In this document: positions 1 through 9,244 of the stretch, one piece after another
Position numbering within the stretch: the stretch's first letter is position 1
Layout of the letters: every line of letters starts with the position of its first letter
Origin: Cylindrospermum sp. FACHB-282
GTDB taxonomy: Bacteria; Cyanobacteriota; Cyanobacteriia; Cyanobacteriales; Nostocaceae
Direction: 5' to 3'
Length of the DNA stretch: 64,000 nt
Assembly (NCBI RefSeq): GCF_014697195.1
Contig: NZ_JACJRJ010000037.1
Location: 1 to 64,000, forward strand
Program-made: the position numbers and the translations under genes
The notes under the pieces: generated by a model
Databases searched by the model: none
What the model saw: only the letters and a program-made list of their open reading frames with translations
Told to the model about the DNA's origin: nothing

Positions 1-551
1 TTAGCATAATCTGATAGTTTCATATTTGTTGTTCTAAACCTTGACAACTATCTTAATACATTTATCTATATTTGGTAATGTCTGTCTATAAAATCAGAGA
101 AGTTTACCAATACTTTGCCTTTAAATCTTATTGTTGTAATATTGCTGACTCTACCATGACTACCATAAATAGAATTGACCTGCAAGTGTTAGTACAACTT
201 CTACAACGGGCAAACTTAATAAGCAGCTTCATCTGGATTTTTCAGCCAGATAGGAGCACTGTATGTAGTATGAGAAAGTTATCAGCGGAGGTGAGGGAAG
301 ATTTGGCAAGTCAACTTCAACTTTTTTGCCCTAAAAAAATGACTATGAAACCAATTGCGCTGCACAATTCGCGATCGCAATCAGTATGAGCCATTGAGAT
401 CAGTTACTGTGAGTAAGCGCTCTTACATTCAGCAGTCATGTAGCCAAACAGTCTTATTGGTCGAAATGCTCTGCTCTTACCTGATTCAGAAATATCTCTA
501 AGAAATCAGATTATTCTTTATCCGACTGCCTTTGCAGCAGGAAAGCGGTGC
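1..551. other. No gene recognised; 5' flank of cyaC
   Basis: I see no credible coding region here. One open frame (72-389, plus) starts with TTG, resembles nothing I know and has no ribosome-binding site. The stretch is AT-rich and carries a GCGATCGC octamer near 371. It probably contains the cyaC promoter, but I cannot point to a specific -10/-35 pair. Confidence 0.5.
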
Positions 552-3500
552 ATGAAATCTCAAGCAAACAGTAAGCCTAAAATTTTGGTTGTCGATGATG
601 AACCAGACAACCTTGACTTGCTTTACCGCACCTTCTATCGCGACTATAAGGTGCTGAGGGCTACCTCTGGTCCTGCGGCACTGGAACTGCTCTCTCAAGA
701 GGGCGAGGTCTCTGTGATCATCTCCGATCAGCGGATGCCGATGATGAGCGGTACAGAATTTTTAAGCCTGACAGCAACTCAATATCCAGATATTATCCGG
801 ATTATTTTAACTGGCTACACCGATGTCGAAGACTTGGTAGAAGCAATTAACGCTGGTAAGGTATTCAAATATGTCACTAAACCGTGGGAGTCAGAGGAAC
901 TCAAAGCTGTGGTACGCCAAGCTTTGGATACCCACAATGTTCTCAAAGCCCGTACCCGCGAACTCACGCGCACACTCCGTCAAGAATCACTGCTAAATAC
1001 TGTCACGAATACGATTCGCAGTGCTTTAGACTATCGGCAAATTTTGCAAGCAATTGTGGACACAGTGGGCCACATGTTGGTGGTGGATGTCTGCCTGTTG
1101 CGTCCGGTACATGATGAGCAGTTAGCAGAGGCGGGATTTATTTACCAAAAAGTTGCGAGTGAGGGTGGAGCAGCGGTTTCAGGAGATAGCAACAGTATTG
1201 TTTCTGGCTCCTCATCCGCCCTATTAGCTCAAACGGTGTGGGAAACCCGTGAGGTGCAGGTAATTGCCGATGTGGTAGGTGACGATCGCATCTCAGGTCA
1301 ACGTGCCGCAGCTTTTGCTGCTGCTAATATTTGCTCCAGCTTAATTGTGCCGCTGATTTGCCAGCAAGAACTGATGGCAGTGCTGGCCCTGCACCAGTGT
1401 TCCCAACAACGCCTCTGGGCAGAGGAAGAGGTGCAGCTGGTGTTGATGGTAGCAGATCAGGCAGCCCTAGCTTTGTCTCAAGCCTATGCTTACGAGCAAG
1501 TACGTGCTTTGGCCAAGCGAGAGAAGCTCGTTAATACGATTACTAGCGCTATTCGCTCTAGCCTAGACCCTCAAGATATATTTGCGGCTATAACTCAGCA
1601 ACTAGGACAAGCTTTACAAGTTGATGGCTGTGCTTTGTCTTTGTGGACAGAGGACGATGAATTTGTTCAGTGTGTAGGTTTGTATGATAGTTCTCAAAAT
1701 CTAGAGTCAACTCAGGACAATAACGTAGATCACAATCATCGCCTTGAGCTTCTGCAATCGCCCTATGGACAAGCCCCAATTCAGGATAATCCCATCCTGC
1801 AAGAAATTTTGCGGACACTGGAACCAGTGGTAATTGCTGACACTAGCAACTCTCCCTCAGAAGTTCAGGGTTTTGATTTGCCTTCAAAAATGCTAGCGCG
1901 ATCGCCGAACCCTTACGGAGAAGATCCCCGTTGGCATAGCCTGTCCGCAGGACTGACGGCACTACGCTCTGCCAGATCACTCATGGTTGTACCCTTAGTG
2001 GCTGATGGCAAATGTATCGGCAGCATCACCCTCCGGGAAGGAAGTAAAGTGCGGCGGTGGCTTTCATCTGATATTGAACTGGCTTTAGCAGTAGCATCAC
2101 AAGCTGCGATCGCCGTGCAGCAGTCACGCTTATATCATAAAACTCGCGAGCAAGCAGAACGCTTATTAATACTAGACAAACAAAAAACTGAATTTTTCCA
2201 AAATATCTCCCATGAATTCCGGACACCAATCACCTTGATTCAAGGGCCTTTAGAGTCAGCGGTGGCCCTTGGTGAGGGGTTATCCTATTCCCAAAGTGCG
2301 ATCGCACTTCGCAATTCCCGCCGCCTACTGCGATTAGTAAATCAACTACTAGATTTACAACGCCTAGACGCTGGGAGAATGCAGCCTAGTTTCCGTCCCT
2401 GTGATTTAGTCGAATTTGTCAACCAAATTGTCGAATCCTTCCGCCCCTACTGTGAGAAAAAGGAACTGCATCTGGTCACCGAGTTGGTTGAATGCCCTAC
2501 AGTCTATTTGGATCTAGAAAAATTTGACAAAGTGGTTTACAACCTGCTGTCAAATGCCATGAAATTTACGCCCGAAGGAGGCAAAATCACTGTCAGACTG
2601 CAACCAGAAGCTGGACATTGCATATTGCAAGTAGAAGACACAGGAATTGGCATCGTTCAAGAACAAATTCCCTACCTATTTGAACGCTTCCGCCAAGCTG
2701 AAGGCTCCGAAAACCGCTCCTATGAAGGCAGTGGTTTGGGTTTGTCTTTAGTCAAAGAATTGGTAGAAATGCACGGCGGCCAAGTCACTGTGGAATCAGT
2801 TTATGGACAAGGTACCATCTTTACCTTATTGCTAGTCACTGGCACAGCGCACTTACCCCCGGAGCAAGTACTAGAAACCTCTGAGCAAATAAACACCAGC
2901 CGCGCCAGCGTCGAATTGGCTGATTTAGAACAAGTAGAGTCAACCACAGATGAGTTTGAAGATATTACCAGAAACTCCTCACCCACTTCTGACTCTCAGA
3001 ACTCCAAGGGACAAAGTCTCTTTCCCCTAGGGAATGGACACCTAATTTTAGTCGTAGACGACAACCCAGATCTACGAGGCTATGTAGCTGATATTCTCCG
3101 TCGCAGCGGCTATCAAGTCCAAACAGCTCGTAACGGTTATGAGGGGTACGGTATAGCTCAGGAAATTAAACCCAGCTTAATCGTCACTGACTTAATGATG
3201 CCCCTAGTCACAGGACTGGAGATGATTCGGATGATCCGCAGCGAAGAGAACTTGAGAGGCACACCGATCATACTACTCACTGCCAAAGTTGACGAAGAAA
3301 CCCGCATCGAAAGTACAGAACACGGCGCCGATGCTTATTTAGCTAAACCATTTAATGACCGGGAACTTTTAGCAGAAGTCCGCAATCTTGTAGCCTTAAA
3401 GGAAAATGAACGCCGGGTTTTGGAATTAAACACATACCTCACAGAATCGGTACTCAAGCGCTTTTTACCGCCTGCATTGGTGAAAAAAGCCGCCGCCGGG

Positions 3501-4112
3501 ACTTTAACCCTAGATTTGCGCCCAGAACCCCGCTTGGTCACAGTTTTGTTTAGTGACATTGTCGGTTTTACTCAGCTATCCAATACCCTTAGATCCCGAC
3601 GAGTGGCAGAGTTACTGAATGAATATCTAGAAGCTATGTCCAAAGTCGTATTTGACAATGGCGGCACCGTAGATAAATTTATGGGAGATGCTATTTTAGC
3701 TTTATATGGAGCGCCAGAAGAACTAACGCCAAACGAACAAGTGCGTCGGGCTATTAGTACAGCCAGAGCAATGCACCGCTCACTAGCTCTGTTAAACCAG
3801 CGCTGGCACGACCAAGGCATATTTGATTCCGACAGACGCAATGGCGTCCAGTTTCGCTGTGGCATTCACCAAGGTACAGCTGTTGTGGGGATGTTTGGAA
3901 GCGCTGAACGCGCCGACTACACCGCCATCGGCCCAAGTGTGAATATTGCCGCCAGATTGCAATCAGCCGCCCTTCCCGGTACCATCTTGGTTTCTGCTGC
4001 TGTAGCAGATTATTTGCAGGAAGAAGAAATTACTAAAGGTAGTCCCCTAGAACTCAAAGGAATAGATGAAACAGTTCTAACTTTCTCTGTTTCACCAGAA
4101 ATAAAGGGCTAG
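552..4112 (+). CDS. cyaC: Hybrid histidine kinase/adenylate cyclase, CyaC type
   Basis: This 1186-residue multidomain cyclase makes cAMP from ATP under phosphorelay control. Domains in order are: a receiver (about 9-125, phosphoacceptor D59, K110); two GAF domains (about 145-315 and 330-530); a histidine kinase with phospho-His H554 in NISHEFRTPITL and an ATPase domain with N, G1 and G2 boxes (about 650-770); a second receiver (about 832-945, D836/D837, phosphoacceptor D880); and a class III cyclase domain (about 990-1186). In the cyclase the metal-binding aspartates are D1002 and D1046, the adenine-selecting lysine is K1042, and the transition-state residues are N1131 and R1135. T1124 occupies the usual second purine-contact Asp position, which marks class IIIb, the group with bicarbonate-responsive members. 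The receiver-GAF-kinase-receiver-cyclase order is that of cyanobacterial CyaC. It appears monocistronic. Confidence 0.93.
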   Translation: MKSQANSKPKILVVDDEPDNLDLLYRTFYRDYKVLRATSGPAALELLSQEGEVSVIISDQRMPMMSGTEFLSLTATQYPDIIRIILTGYTDVEDLVEAINAGKVFKYVTKPWESEELKAVVRQALDTHNVLKARTRELTRTLRQESLLNTVTNTIRSALDYRQILQAIVDTVGHMLVVDVCLLRPVHDEQLAEAGFIYQKVASEGGAAVSGDSNSIVSGSSSALLAQTVWETREVQVIADVVGDDRISGQRAAAFAAANICSSLIVPLICQQELMAVLALHQCSQQRLWAEEEVQLVLMVADQAALALSQAYAYEQVRALAKREKLVNTITSAIRSSLDPQDIFAAITQQLGQALQVDGCALSLWTEDDEFVQCVGLYDSSQNLESTQDNNVDHNHRLELLQSPYGQAPIQDNPILQEILRTLEPVVIADTSNSPSEVQGFDLPSKMLARSPNPYGEDPRWHSLSAGLTALRSARSLMVVPLVADGKCIGSITLREGSKVRRWLSSDIELALAVASQAAIAVQQSRLYHKTREQAERLLILDKQKTEFFQNISHEFRTPITLIQGPLESAVALGEGLSYSQSAIALRNSRRLLRLVNQLLDLQRLDAGRMQPSFRPCDLVEFVNQIVESFRPYCEKKELHLVTELVECPTVYLDLEKFDKVVYNLLSNAMKFTPEGGKITVRLQPEAGHCILQVEDTGIGIVQEQIPYLFERFRQAEGSENRSYEGSGLGLSLVKELVEMHGGQVTVESVYGQGTIFTLLLVTGTAHLPPEQVLETSEQINTSRASVELADLEQVESTTDEFEDITRNSSPTSDSQNSKGQSLFPLGNGHLILVVDDNPDLRGYVADILRRSGYQVQTARNGYEGYGIAQEIKPSLIVTDLMMPLVTGLEMIRMIRSEENLRGTPIILLTAKVDEETRIESTEHGADAYLAKPFNDRELLAEVRNLVALKENERRVLELNTYLTESVLKRFLPPALVKKAAAGTLTLDLRPEPRLVTVLFSDIVGFTQLSNTLRSRRVAELLNEYLEAMSKVVFDNGGTVDKFMGDAILALYGAPEELTPNEQVRRAISTARAMHRSLALLNQRWHDQGIFDSDRRNGVQFRCGIHQGTAVVGMFGSAERADYTAIGPSVNIAARLQSAALPGTILVSAAVADYLQEEEITKGSPLELKGIDETVLTFSVSPEIKG

Positions 4113-4274
4113 TACCGCTTTCTCGGAATTAAAAATTAACAATTAAAAATTTAAAAAGTAGATTCCACAAGGTTTTGAGTTGAATCTGACTGGTTAGTTA
4201 TTTTTGCCGCGTTGCACTAGTCTCTAAAATTCAGAGGTTTACACTGGTAGTTTTCCTGCTTCATTTTTTTTAAC

Positions 4275-5399
4275 ATGGCATCATCGGTTGCGGATAAAAC
4301 TCCAATTGTCACAAAATCCTGGAGGAAACACACAGATCCACCTTTTTTGTGGATTACTGTAGCTATAACTTCAGTTTCCTTGCACTTACTGGTGTTTTGG
4401 CTAATGCGCTCATCTAATGAGTTTAAACCGTGGTTTCCACAGCAAGACCAAGGTTATGTCGCCATTGACTTGGTAGATATTTCTCCTCAGGCAAAACCAA
4501 TAGCCAAATCAACATCAACAGCCACAAAAGTTTCGCCAAAACCACCGACAACCCAGCCTACGCTGACACCAACACTCGCTCCAGAACCGACACCGACATC
4601 TATATTCGTACCAACACCAATACCAACACCAACACCAACACCAACACCAATACCAACACCAACACCAACACCAACACCAACACCCAGACTCACACCAACA
4701 CCAACACCAACACCAACACCCACAAATCCAGTCGGTAATTTTCCCGGAAACCGCCGTCAAAAAGTCGTACTGGGAGAGGGAAAGCTACTACCAAAAGACC
4801 TTCCATCAGATTTAGCAAATTCAACTGAAGAAACTTCACCAAGTCCCACTGCAGAAATTTCACCAAGTCCCACTGCAGAAATTTCACCAAGTCCCACTGC
4901 AGAAATTTCACCAAGTCCCACTGCAGAAATTTCACCAAGTCCCACTGGGGAAACTTCACCAAGTCCCACTGCAGAAATTTCACCAAGTCTCACTGGGGAA
5001 ACGCCTGGCTCTCAGACAGGGACAGGACTGATAGCTGTCTGGAAAATTTTAAATCCAGAGGAACAGAGGGAAAAGAGGCAAAGAGATTTCGAGGAAGATT
5101 TGATTCTACCTACTATCAGCACTAGCGAAAATAAAATAGATTTAACTGATAACAGTAGCCAGGATCTTTCCAAAGGAGAGTTCCTCGTTAGTTTAGTAAT
5201 TGATAATACTGGCAAATGTATAAGTGCTGAGGTTCAAGATTCAGCCATACCACCAGAGGAAAGAAAAAAATTGGCAGACTTCGCTAAAGAAATTTTCCAA
5301 GACGAGAAATTTCAGCCGGCTCGCTTCCCCGATGGCAAAACACCACCACCCTTGAGTAATTTGTTCGTGCGGATCACAATCAGTGTCAACCAGCCCTAA
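4275..5399 (+). CDS. TonB-like envelope protein with Pro/Thr and Ser/Pro repeats
   Basis: The 374-residue protein has the layout of a TonB-family energy transducer. A short cytoplasmic N-terminus is followed by one membrane segment (about 24-44, FLWITVAITSVSLHLLVFWL). Then comes a long rigid Pro-Thr spacer (about 90-150), seven copies of an eight-residue SPSPTAEI-type repeat (about 188-243), and a C-terminal TonB-like domain (about 290-372) with the pattern GEFLVSLVIDNTGKC and a FQPARFPDG strand. The architecture would span the periplasm. No ExbB/ExbD or receptor gene is nearby, so an alternative is an envelope protein that only shares the TonB-C fold. It lies 162 bp after cyaC, probably with its own promoter. 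Confidence 0.7.
   Translation: MASSVADKTPIVTKSWRKHTDPPFLWITVAITSVSLHLLVFWLMRSSNEFKPWFPQQDQGYVAIDLVDISPQAKPIAKSTSTATKVSPKPPTTQPTLTPTLAPEPTPTSIFVPTPIPTPTPTPTPIPTPTPTPTPTPRLTPTPTPTPTPTNPVGNFPGNRRQKVVLGEGKLLPKDLPSDLANSTEETSPSPTAEISPSPTAEISPSPTAEISPSPTAEISPSPTGETSPSPTAEISPSLTGETPGSQTGTGLIAVWKILNPEEQREKRQRDFEEDLILPTISTSENKIDLTDNSSQDLSKGEFLVSLVIDNTGKCISAEVQDSAIPPEERKKLADFAKEIFQDEKFQPARFPDGKTPPPLSNLFVRITISVNQP
4611..4724 (+). repeat. Hexamer repeat coding Pro-Thr linker
   Basis: Near-perfect tandem CCAACA hexamers with occasional C/T change code for alternating Pro-Thr. One interruption (CAGACT, near 4685) splits the array. Such arrays change length by slippage in whole codon pairs. Confidence 0.85.
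4836..5003 (+). repeat. Seven 24-bp tandem coding repeats
   Basis: Seven units of exactly 24 bp code for SPSPTAEI (five copies), SPSPTGET and SPSLTGET. The SPSPTAEI units are almost identical at DNA level, which indicates recent expansion or homogenisation. Because the unit is a multiple of three, copy-number change keeps the reading frame. Confidence 0.9.
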
Positions 5400-5453
5400 A
5401 TAGACACTTGATTTTTCACCAAGACTGTGATACATTAAACAAACTGGATAGAC

Positions 5454-5524
5454 GCGGGTGTAGTTTAGTGGTAAAACTTTAGCCTTCCAAGCTAATAATG
5501 CGGGTTCGATTCCCGCCACCCGCT
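5454..5524 (+). tRNA. tRNA-Gly (anticodon UCC)
   Basis: The cloverleaf is complete. The acceptor stem is GCGGGTG paired with CACCCGC. The D arm contains TAGTGGTAAAA. The anticodon stem TTAGC/GCTAA encloses the seven-base loop CTTCCAA with anticodon TCC. The T arm is GCGGG-TTCGATT-CCCGC. The discriminator is T and no CCA is encoded, as usual in cyanobacteria. Confidence 0.95.
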
Positions 5525-5579
5525 TTGTAAAAAATCAACCCGACCCCTCCGCGCTGTTTCGTGGAGAGGATGATAGCTT

Positions 5580-6386
5580 TTACCCAAATCTGCCGCTGAT
5601 ATAATCTCTGGTGTCTTGCTGCTGCGGATTGTTGAAAATTGTTGCGGTCTTTTCGTACTCCACTAGGTAACCGTTACGACTTCCTGTTTCTGTAGTTCTG
5701 ACATTGAAAAAAGCTGTCTTATCAGAAACCCGTGCTGCTTGTTGCATGTTGTGGGTGACGATGAGGATGGTATATTGCTCTTTGAGTTCGTGAATCAATT
5801 CTTCAACCCGCAAGGTGGAGATGGGATCAAGAGCGGAGCAAGGTTCATCCATTAGTATAATTTCTGGTTGGATGGCGATCGCTCTGGCAATACACAACCG
5901 CTGTTGTTGTCCACCGGATAAGGACAGACCACTTTGGTTGAGTTTATCCTTCACTTCATCCCACAAAGCCGCTTTCCGCAGGCTCTGTTCTACCAATTCA
6001 TCCATATTCCCTTTGTAGCCATTGACTTTGGCACCAAAAGTAATATTTTCTTTAATTGATTTGGGAAACGGGTTTGGTCTTTGAAACACCATCCCAATGC
6101 GCCGTCGCACTTCTACAGGATCAATGTCGGAAGCATACAAGTTTTTATCATAAAAATAAATCTGCCCTTCTGCCCGAAATGACTCTATTAGATCATTGAG
6201 GCGGTTATAGCATCGTAGCAATGTACTTTTACCGCAACCAGAAGGGCCGATGAAAGCTGTCACCTGATTTTTCGGGATGTCTAGCCAAACATTCTGCAAG
6301 GCTAAAAATTTGCCGTAGTAAACATTGAGGTTCTCTGTACGTAAAACGGTTTCATTACCATTCTTTGTACTAATCTTAGTAGCCAT
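5580..6386 (-). CDS. pstB: Phosphate ABC transporter ATP-binding protein PstB
   Basis: This 268-residue ATPase energises the PstSCAB high-affinity phosphate importer at the cytoplasmic face of the inner membrane. It has Walker [10 protein letters not shown] (47-55), the Q-loop in [11 protein letters not shown], which is characteristic of PstB, the signature LSGGQQQR, Walker [14 protein letters not shown] and the switch His in THNMQQA. Its length is normal for PstB. It stands alone: pstS, pstC and pstA are not next to it, so it must serve permeases encoded elsewhere, possibly as one of several PstB paralogues. The start ATG is at 6386. Confidence 0.95.
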   Translation of the reverse strand: MATKISTKNGNETVLRTENLNVYYGKFLALQNVWLDIPKNQVTAFIGPSGCGKSTLLRCYNRLNDLIESFRAEGQIYFYDKNLYASDIDPVEVRRRIGMVFQRPNPFPKSIKENITFGAKVNGYKGNMDELVEQSLRKAALWDEVKDKLNQSGLSLSGGQQQRLCIARAIAIQPEIILMDEPCSALDPISTLRVEELIHELKEQYTILIVTHNMQQAARVSDKTAFFNVRTTETGSRNGYLVEYEKTATIFNNPQQQDTRDYISGRFG

Positions 6387-7082
6387 AAATAGTCTGGTTT
6401 AAGTTTTCGGGATGGTTATGCGTCTTGATAGATCACTAAGCCTTCAGTGGTGCAGTAAAAGTTCCACCACCACCAGTTCAGGTAACTTTTCCGCCAAGAT
6501 CCAGTTTAGTGTGGCTAGAGGCAGTAGTATCTTTAGCAGTACTAAGAGTTTTTTTTGGTAGCTATATTGTCTAGGCTAGGCGATCCACTGCCAGCAGTCA
6601 GACTAATAAAACCGTGTTAACACTGTTATTGAAGCCGGGAGACGATTATTATTTACTGTGCTTAGAGGTGAGAGCATTGCTGTCAATTTTTTATAAACTT
6701 TTAGATCATCCCTTCTAAGGTACTCCTAATTGGCACAGCTTATGATAAACAAGAGGTTAACAAAGAGAAAAATCTATGGTTTTTTAGATGAATAGCAAAC
6801 TTTTATTTTTTCTGTGGACTGAGCAAATTTCTACTTACTCATCTAAGTAAATAGTAATAAATAACACTTTTGATACATCGAGATACAGCTTATATTTACA
6901 AAACCTGGTTTTTGCTCCACCTTTTATTATCCCTAGCCGATCCCCGTTCCTCGGAGAAAGCTATCAGAGAAGACAAGTTTCAGCCTAGCTGTCTTACGGC
7001 CTCCGAAACCTGATCTTCGCGCCATTCGCCTATACTGGTTGCTGTTGGTTTTCCCTTTTGCCTTTTCCCTTCTGCCTGATAA
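6387..7082. other. About 700 bp divergent intergenic region, no gene seen
   Basis: The region lies between divergent pstB and bioY and holds no plausible coding frame. On the minus strand near 6744-6762 is GTTAACCT followed after three bases by GTTTATCA. This loosely resembles the tandem 8-bp Pho box of cyanobacteria, but it is about 360 bp from pstB and poorly matched, so I do not call it. A TAGTA/TACTA hairpin before a T8 run lies near 6530-6560. Confidence 0.45.
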
Positions 7083-7670
7083 ATGTTTGCTGCTTCTAAT
7101 CAATTACTTTGGTCCATGATTGGCTTACTCCTGACAATCGGTGGCACTCTCCTAGAAGCCTATGGGATCACCTTACCTTGGAGTTGGAGTCAGCAAGGAA
7201 TTCAAACCTTTTCTTTAGGTGTCAGCTATCAAATTGGCGCAGTGCTGCTTGTGGGTTGTTTAGGGGGCAAAAATGCTGGTGCACTCTCGCAAATAGCCTA
7301 TTTAGTGATGGGGTTAACCTTGTTACCTGTATTTTCTGAGGGTGGCGGTATCGGTTATGTTAAGCTATCTCAGTTTGGCTATCTGCTAGGCTTTATTCCT
7401 GGAGCTTGGATTTGTGGTCATTTTGCCTTTAAAGCTAGACCTCGACTAGAAACTCTTACCTTTAGTTGTGTTTGTGGCTTGTTAACTGTCCACGTCTGCG
7501 GTATTACTTATTTGATCATTAGCTATCTTTTTCAGTTGAAAGGCACAGAAAATTTGCCCTTAATGCAAGCAATTCTCAGATACTCCTGGTTCGACTTGCC
7601 AGGGCAACTAGCTGTCATCTGCGCCGTCAGCGTTATAGCATACGTGCTAAGACACTTAATGTTTTATTAG
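7083..7670 (+). CDS. bioY: Biotin transporter BioY (ECF S-component)
   Basis: This 195-residue integral membrane protein has about six hydrophobic helices. It carries the BioY-family central signature: a helix ending AYLVMGLTLLPVFSEGGGIG, followed by GYLLGFIPGAWICG. BioY binds biotin and works alone or with the shared EcfA/EcfT energising module, which is not encoded here. The gene is followed 53 bp later by lspA on the same strand, a pairing that may be co-transcribed. ATG at 7083 is the first start of the frame and gives a normal family length. Confidence 0.88.
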   Translation: MFAASNQLLWSMIGLLLTIGGTLLEAYGITLPWSWSQQGIQTFSLGVSYQIGAVLLVGCLGGKNAGALSQIAYLVMGLTLLPVFSEGGGIGYVKLSQFGYLLGFIPGAWICGHFAFKARPRLETLTFSCVCGLLTVHVCGITYLIISYLFQLKGTENLPLMQAILRYSWFDLPGQLAVICAVSVIAYVLRHLMFY

Positions 7671-7723
7671 TCGGTTGTCAAATGACTAATGACCCATGAC
7701 TAATGAATAATGACTAATTGACT

Positions 7724-8200
7724 ATGCGTTTAAAAAATCGCTTCTTCTGGATTGCTGCCTTCATAGCTTTTTTCTTAGACCAGCTGACAAAATATTGGGT
7801 GATGCAAACCTTTAGCTTGGGGCAAACGCTACCACTCATACCGGGGATATTTCACTTCACCTATGTTACTAACACTGGTGCAGCTTTTAGCTTGTTAAGT
7901 GGAAAAGTAGAGTGGTTGCGCTGGTTATCTTTAGGAGTGAGTTTGGTGTTGATTGCTATAGCAGCCTTTGGCCCAATATTAAGTCTTTGGGATCAGTTGG
8001 GCTATGGCTTAATTTTAGGTGGAGCTATAGGAAATGGGATTGATCGGTTTGTTTTAGGCTACGTCGTAGATTTTCTCGATTTTCGACTGATTAACTTTGC
8101 TGTATTTAATATGGCAGATTCATTTATAACTATCGGTATTGTTTGCCTGCTAATTGCTTCGGTGCAAAACACACCGACAGGAAGTCGTAGATGGCGGTGA
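7724..8200 (+). CDS. lspA: Lipoprotein signal peptidase (signal peptidase II)
   Basis: This 158-residue, four-helix inner-membrane aspartyl protease removes the signal peptide of prolipoproteins after lipid attachment. The conserved blocks are FLDQLTKYWV (18-27), VTNTGAAFSLL (48-58), GNGIDRFVLGYVVDFLDF (103-120) and FNMADSFI (128-135). D116 and D132 fit the catalytic aspartate pair. I chose ATG at 7724 rather than an in-frame TTG six bases upstream because it gives the normal N-terminus. The upstream bases are a run of TGACTAAT-like heptamers rather than a clear ribosome-binding site. Confidence 0.94.
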   Translation: MRLKNRFFWIAAFIAFFLDQLTKYWVMQTFSLGQTLPLIPGIFHFTYVTNTGAAFSLLSGKVEWLRWLSLGVSLVLIAIAAFGPILSLWDQLGYGLILGGAIGNGIDRFVLGYVVDFLDFRLINFAVFNMADSFITIGIVCLLIASVQNTPTGSRRWR

Positions 8201-8219
8201 TATAATATCTCAACTAACA

Positions 8220-8246
8220 AGCCTGGAGGTTGATCACCCCCAGGCT
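8220..8246. terminator. Hairpin between convergent lspA and the next gene
   Basis: The arms AGCCTGG and CCAGGCT are perfect inverse complements, with a further GG/CC pair inside. The hairpin sits 20 bp after the lspA stop and between converging genes, where a terminator is expected. It lacks a clear U tract, so the assignment rests mainly on position. Confidence 0.4.
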
Positions 8247-8316
8247 GCTGAATCAATTAAATCCCTACTCACTCCTATACAAGGGAGTAAGTTGTGAAGG
8301 ACTTGCCAATTGGTAG

Positions 8317-8805
8317 TTAACTACCCTGAGTAGAAGTTTGTGGCAAACTGGTGTCGGGAACTTGACTAGGGGAACTGGCACCTGGTTCGGTGGGGCTTAC
8401 TGGTGCTGGAGTTAAGTTGCTGGAATTACCAGACTCTTTTGAAGTGGGGTTTACTGGTACTGGATTTAAGTTCTCAGGGTTGCCAGACTCAGGTGATGTT
8501 GGATCTGTTGGTACAATTGTACTTTCAGAATTGGTGTTCTCCTGAGCAGGTTTCACGAATGGTATCTTAGTGTTACTAGGAGAACTGGAATTGATTGCTG
8601 TGCCACCGGGACAACGGGAATTGAGCGGGAAATGCTCGCACAGAATTTTCATACCTTCTGGTGACAGTTTGATTTCCGTTGGTGAAGTAATGGATGAGTT
8701 GCTGGATTCGTCTATAGGGGATTTACTGGACTGGCCTACAGCAACATTGCTGGTGAGTGCCAAAGTTATGGCTGTACCAATCAAGGTCAGAGATTTTCCC
8801 TTCAT
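8317..8805 (-). CDS. Exported Ser/Thr/Pro-rich protein of unknown function
   Basis: The 162-residue product starts with a classical signal peptide (MKGKSLTLIGTAITLALTS, cleavage probably after VAVGQ near residue 25). A short conserved-looking motif follows, LCEHFPLNSRCPGG, whose two cysteines could form a disulfide. The rest (about 75-162) is low-complexity Ser/Thr/Pro/Asn with imperfect repeats of NPxxLxPxPVxPTxxxSG, probably disordered and outside the cytoplasm. I chose ATG at 8805 because GAGGTG lies about nine bases upstream; a GTG four codons earlier is the alternative. I do not recognise a function. A cell-wall or periplasmic location is an inference from the signal peptide. Confidence 0.7.
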   Translation of the reverse strand: MKGKSLTLIGTAITLALTSNVAVGQSSKSPIDESSNSSITSPTEIKLSPEGMKILCEHFPLNSRCPGGTAINSSSPSNTKIPFVKPAQENTNSESTIVPTDPTSPESGNPENLNPVPVNPTSKESGNSSNLTPAPVSPTEPGASSPSQVPDTSLPQTSTQGS

Positions 8806-9244
8806 TCTGAAATTCACCTCAAGGTCAACGGATCACTCCGCCCATTAAATCAAACAATCAATTGGAGAAAATCCTCCTAAATGAAGATGTATAGCTTTGC
8901 TGCAAAATGTGTGGATATGTTAATGCTGTAAAAATTAAATTATTTGTTGATTGAATGGTAGGTTTTAGAAAAACTAAAGTATATTTACTGACCGTGTTTC
9001 TTAAGCTAGGAATAGTAGATAAAATAAGCATTCAAGAGTCGGGAGAAGAACTATTTTTATGTAAACAAGTGACACAAATAACAAACTAATTTCGTTCACT
9101 GGATCTAGTCTAGGTGTAAGATTGAATCGGACAAAATTCCGTACAGCCAATTTATTTTTTGGCTTGTGATTAAAATGGTGAAATACCAGCATCAAGATGG
9201 CAATTGCCCAAATTTTAACTAATAAACTGTGATGTAAATAGACG
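8806..9244. other. Intergenic region, no gene seen
   Basis: This AT-rich region separates divergent genes and should contain both promoters. A short minus-strand frame at 9001-9195 has no recognisable content. A weak hairpin (AGCCAA/TTGGCT) is present near 9146-9165. I see nothing else. Confidence 0.45.

Noticed and set aside
72-389. 105-codon open frame upstream of cyaC
   Set aside because: TTG start, no ribosome-binding site, no recognisable motif, composition like the non-coding flank.
4487-4993. Several antisense open frames opposite the TonB-like gene
   Set aside because: They are mirror images of the low-complexity repeats and encode only Gly-Val or repeat artefacts.
6744-6762. Pho-box-like sequence upstream of pstB
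   Set aside because: Only partial match to the tandem consensus and about 360 bp from the start codon.
7718-7723. TTG as the lspA start
   Set aside because: ATG two codons later gives the normal N-terminus; TTG is part of a heptamer tract.
9001-9195. 64-codon minus-strand frame upstream of the PBP gene
   Set aside because: AT-rich, hydrophobic by composition only, no start signal.
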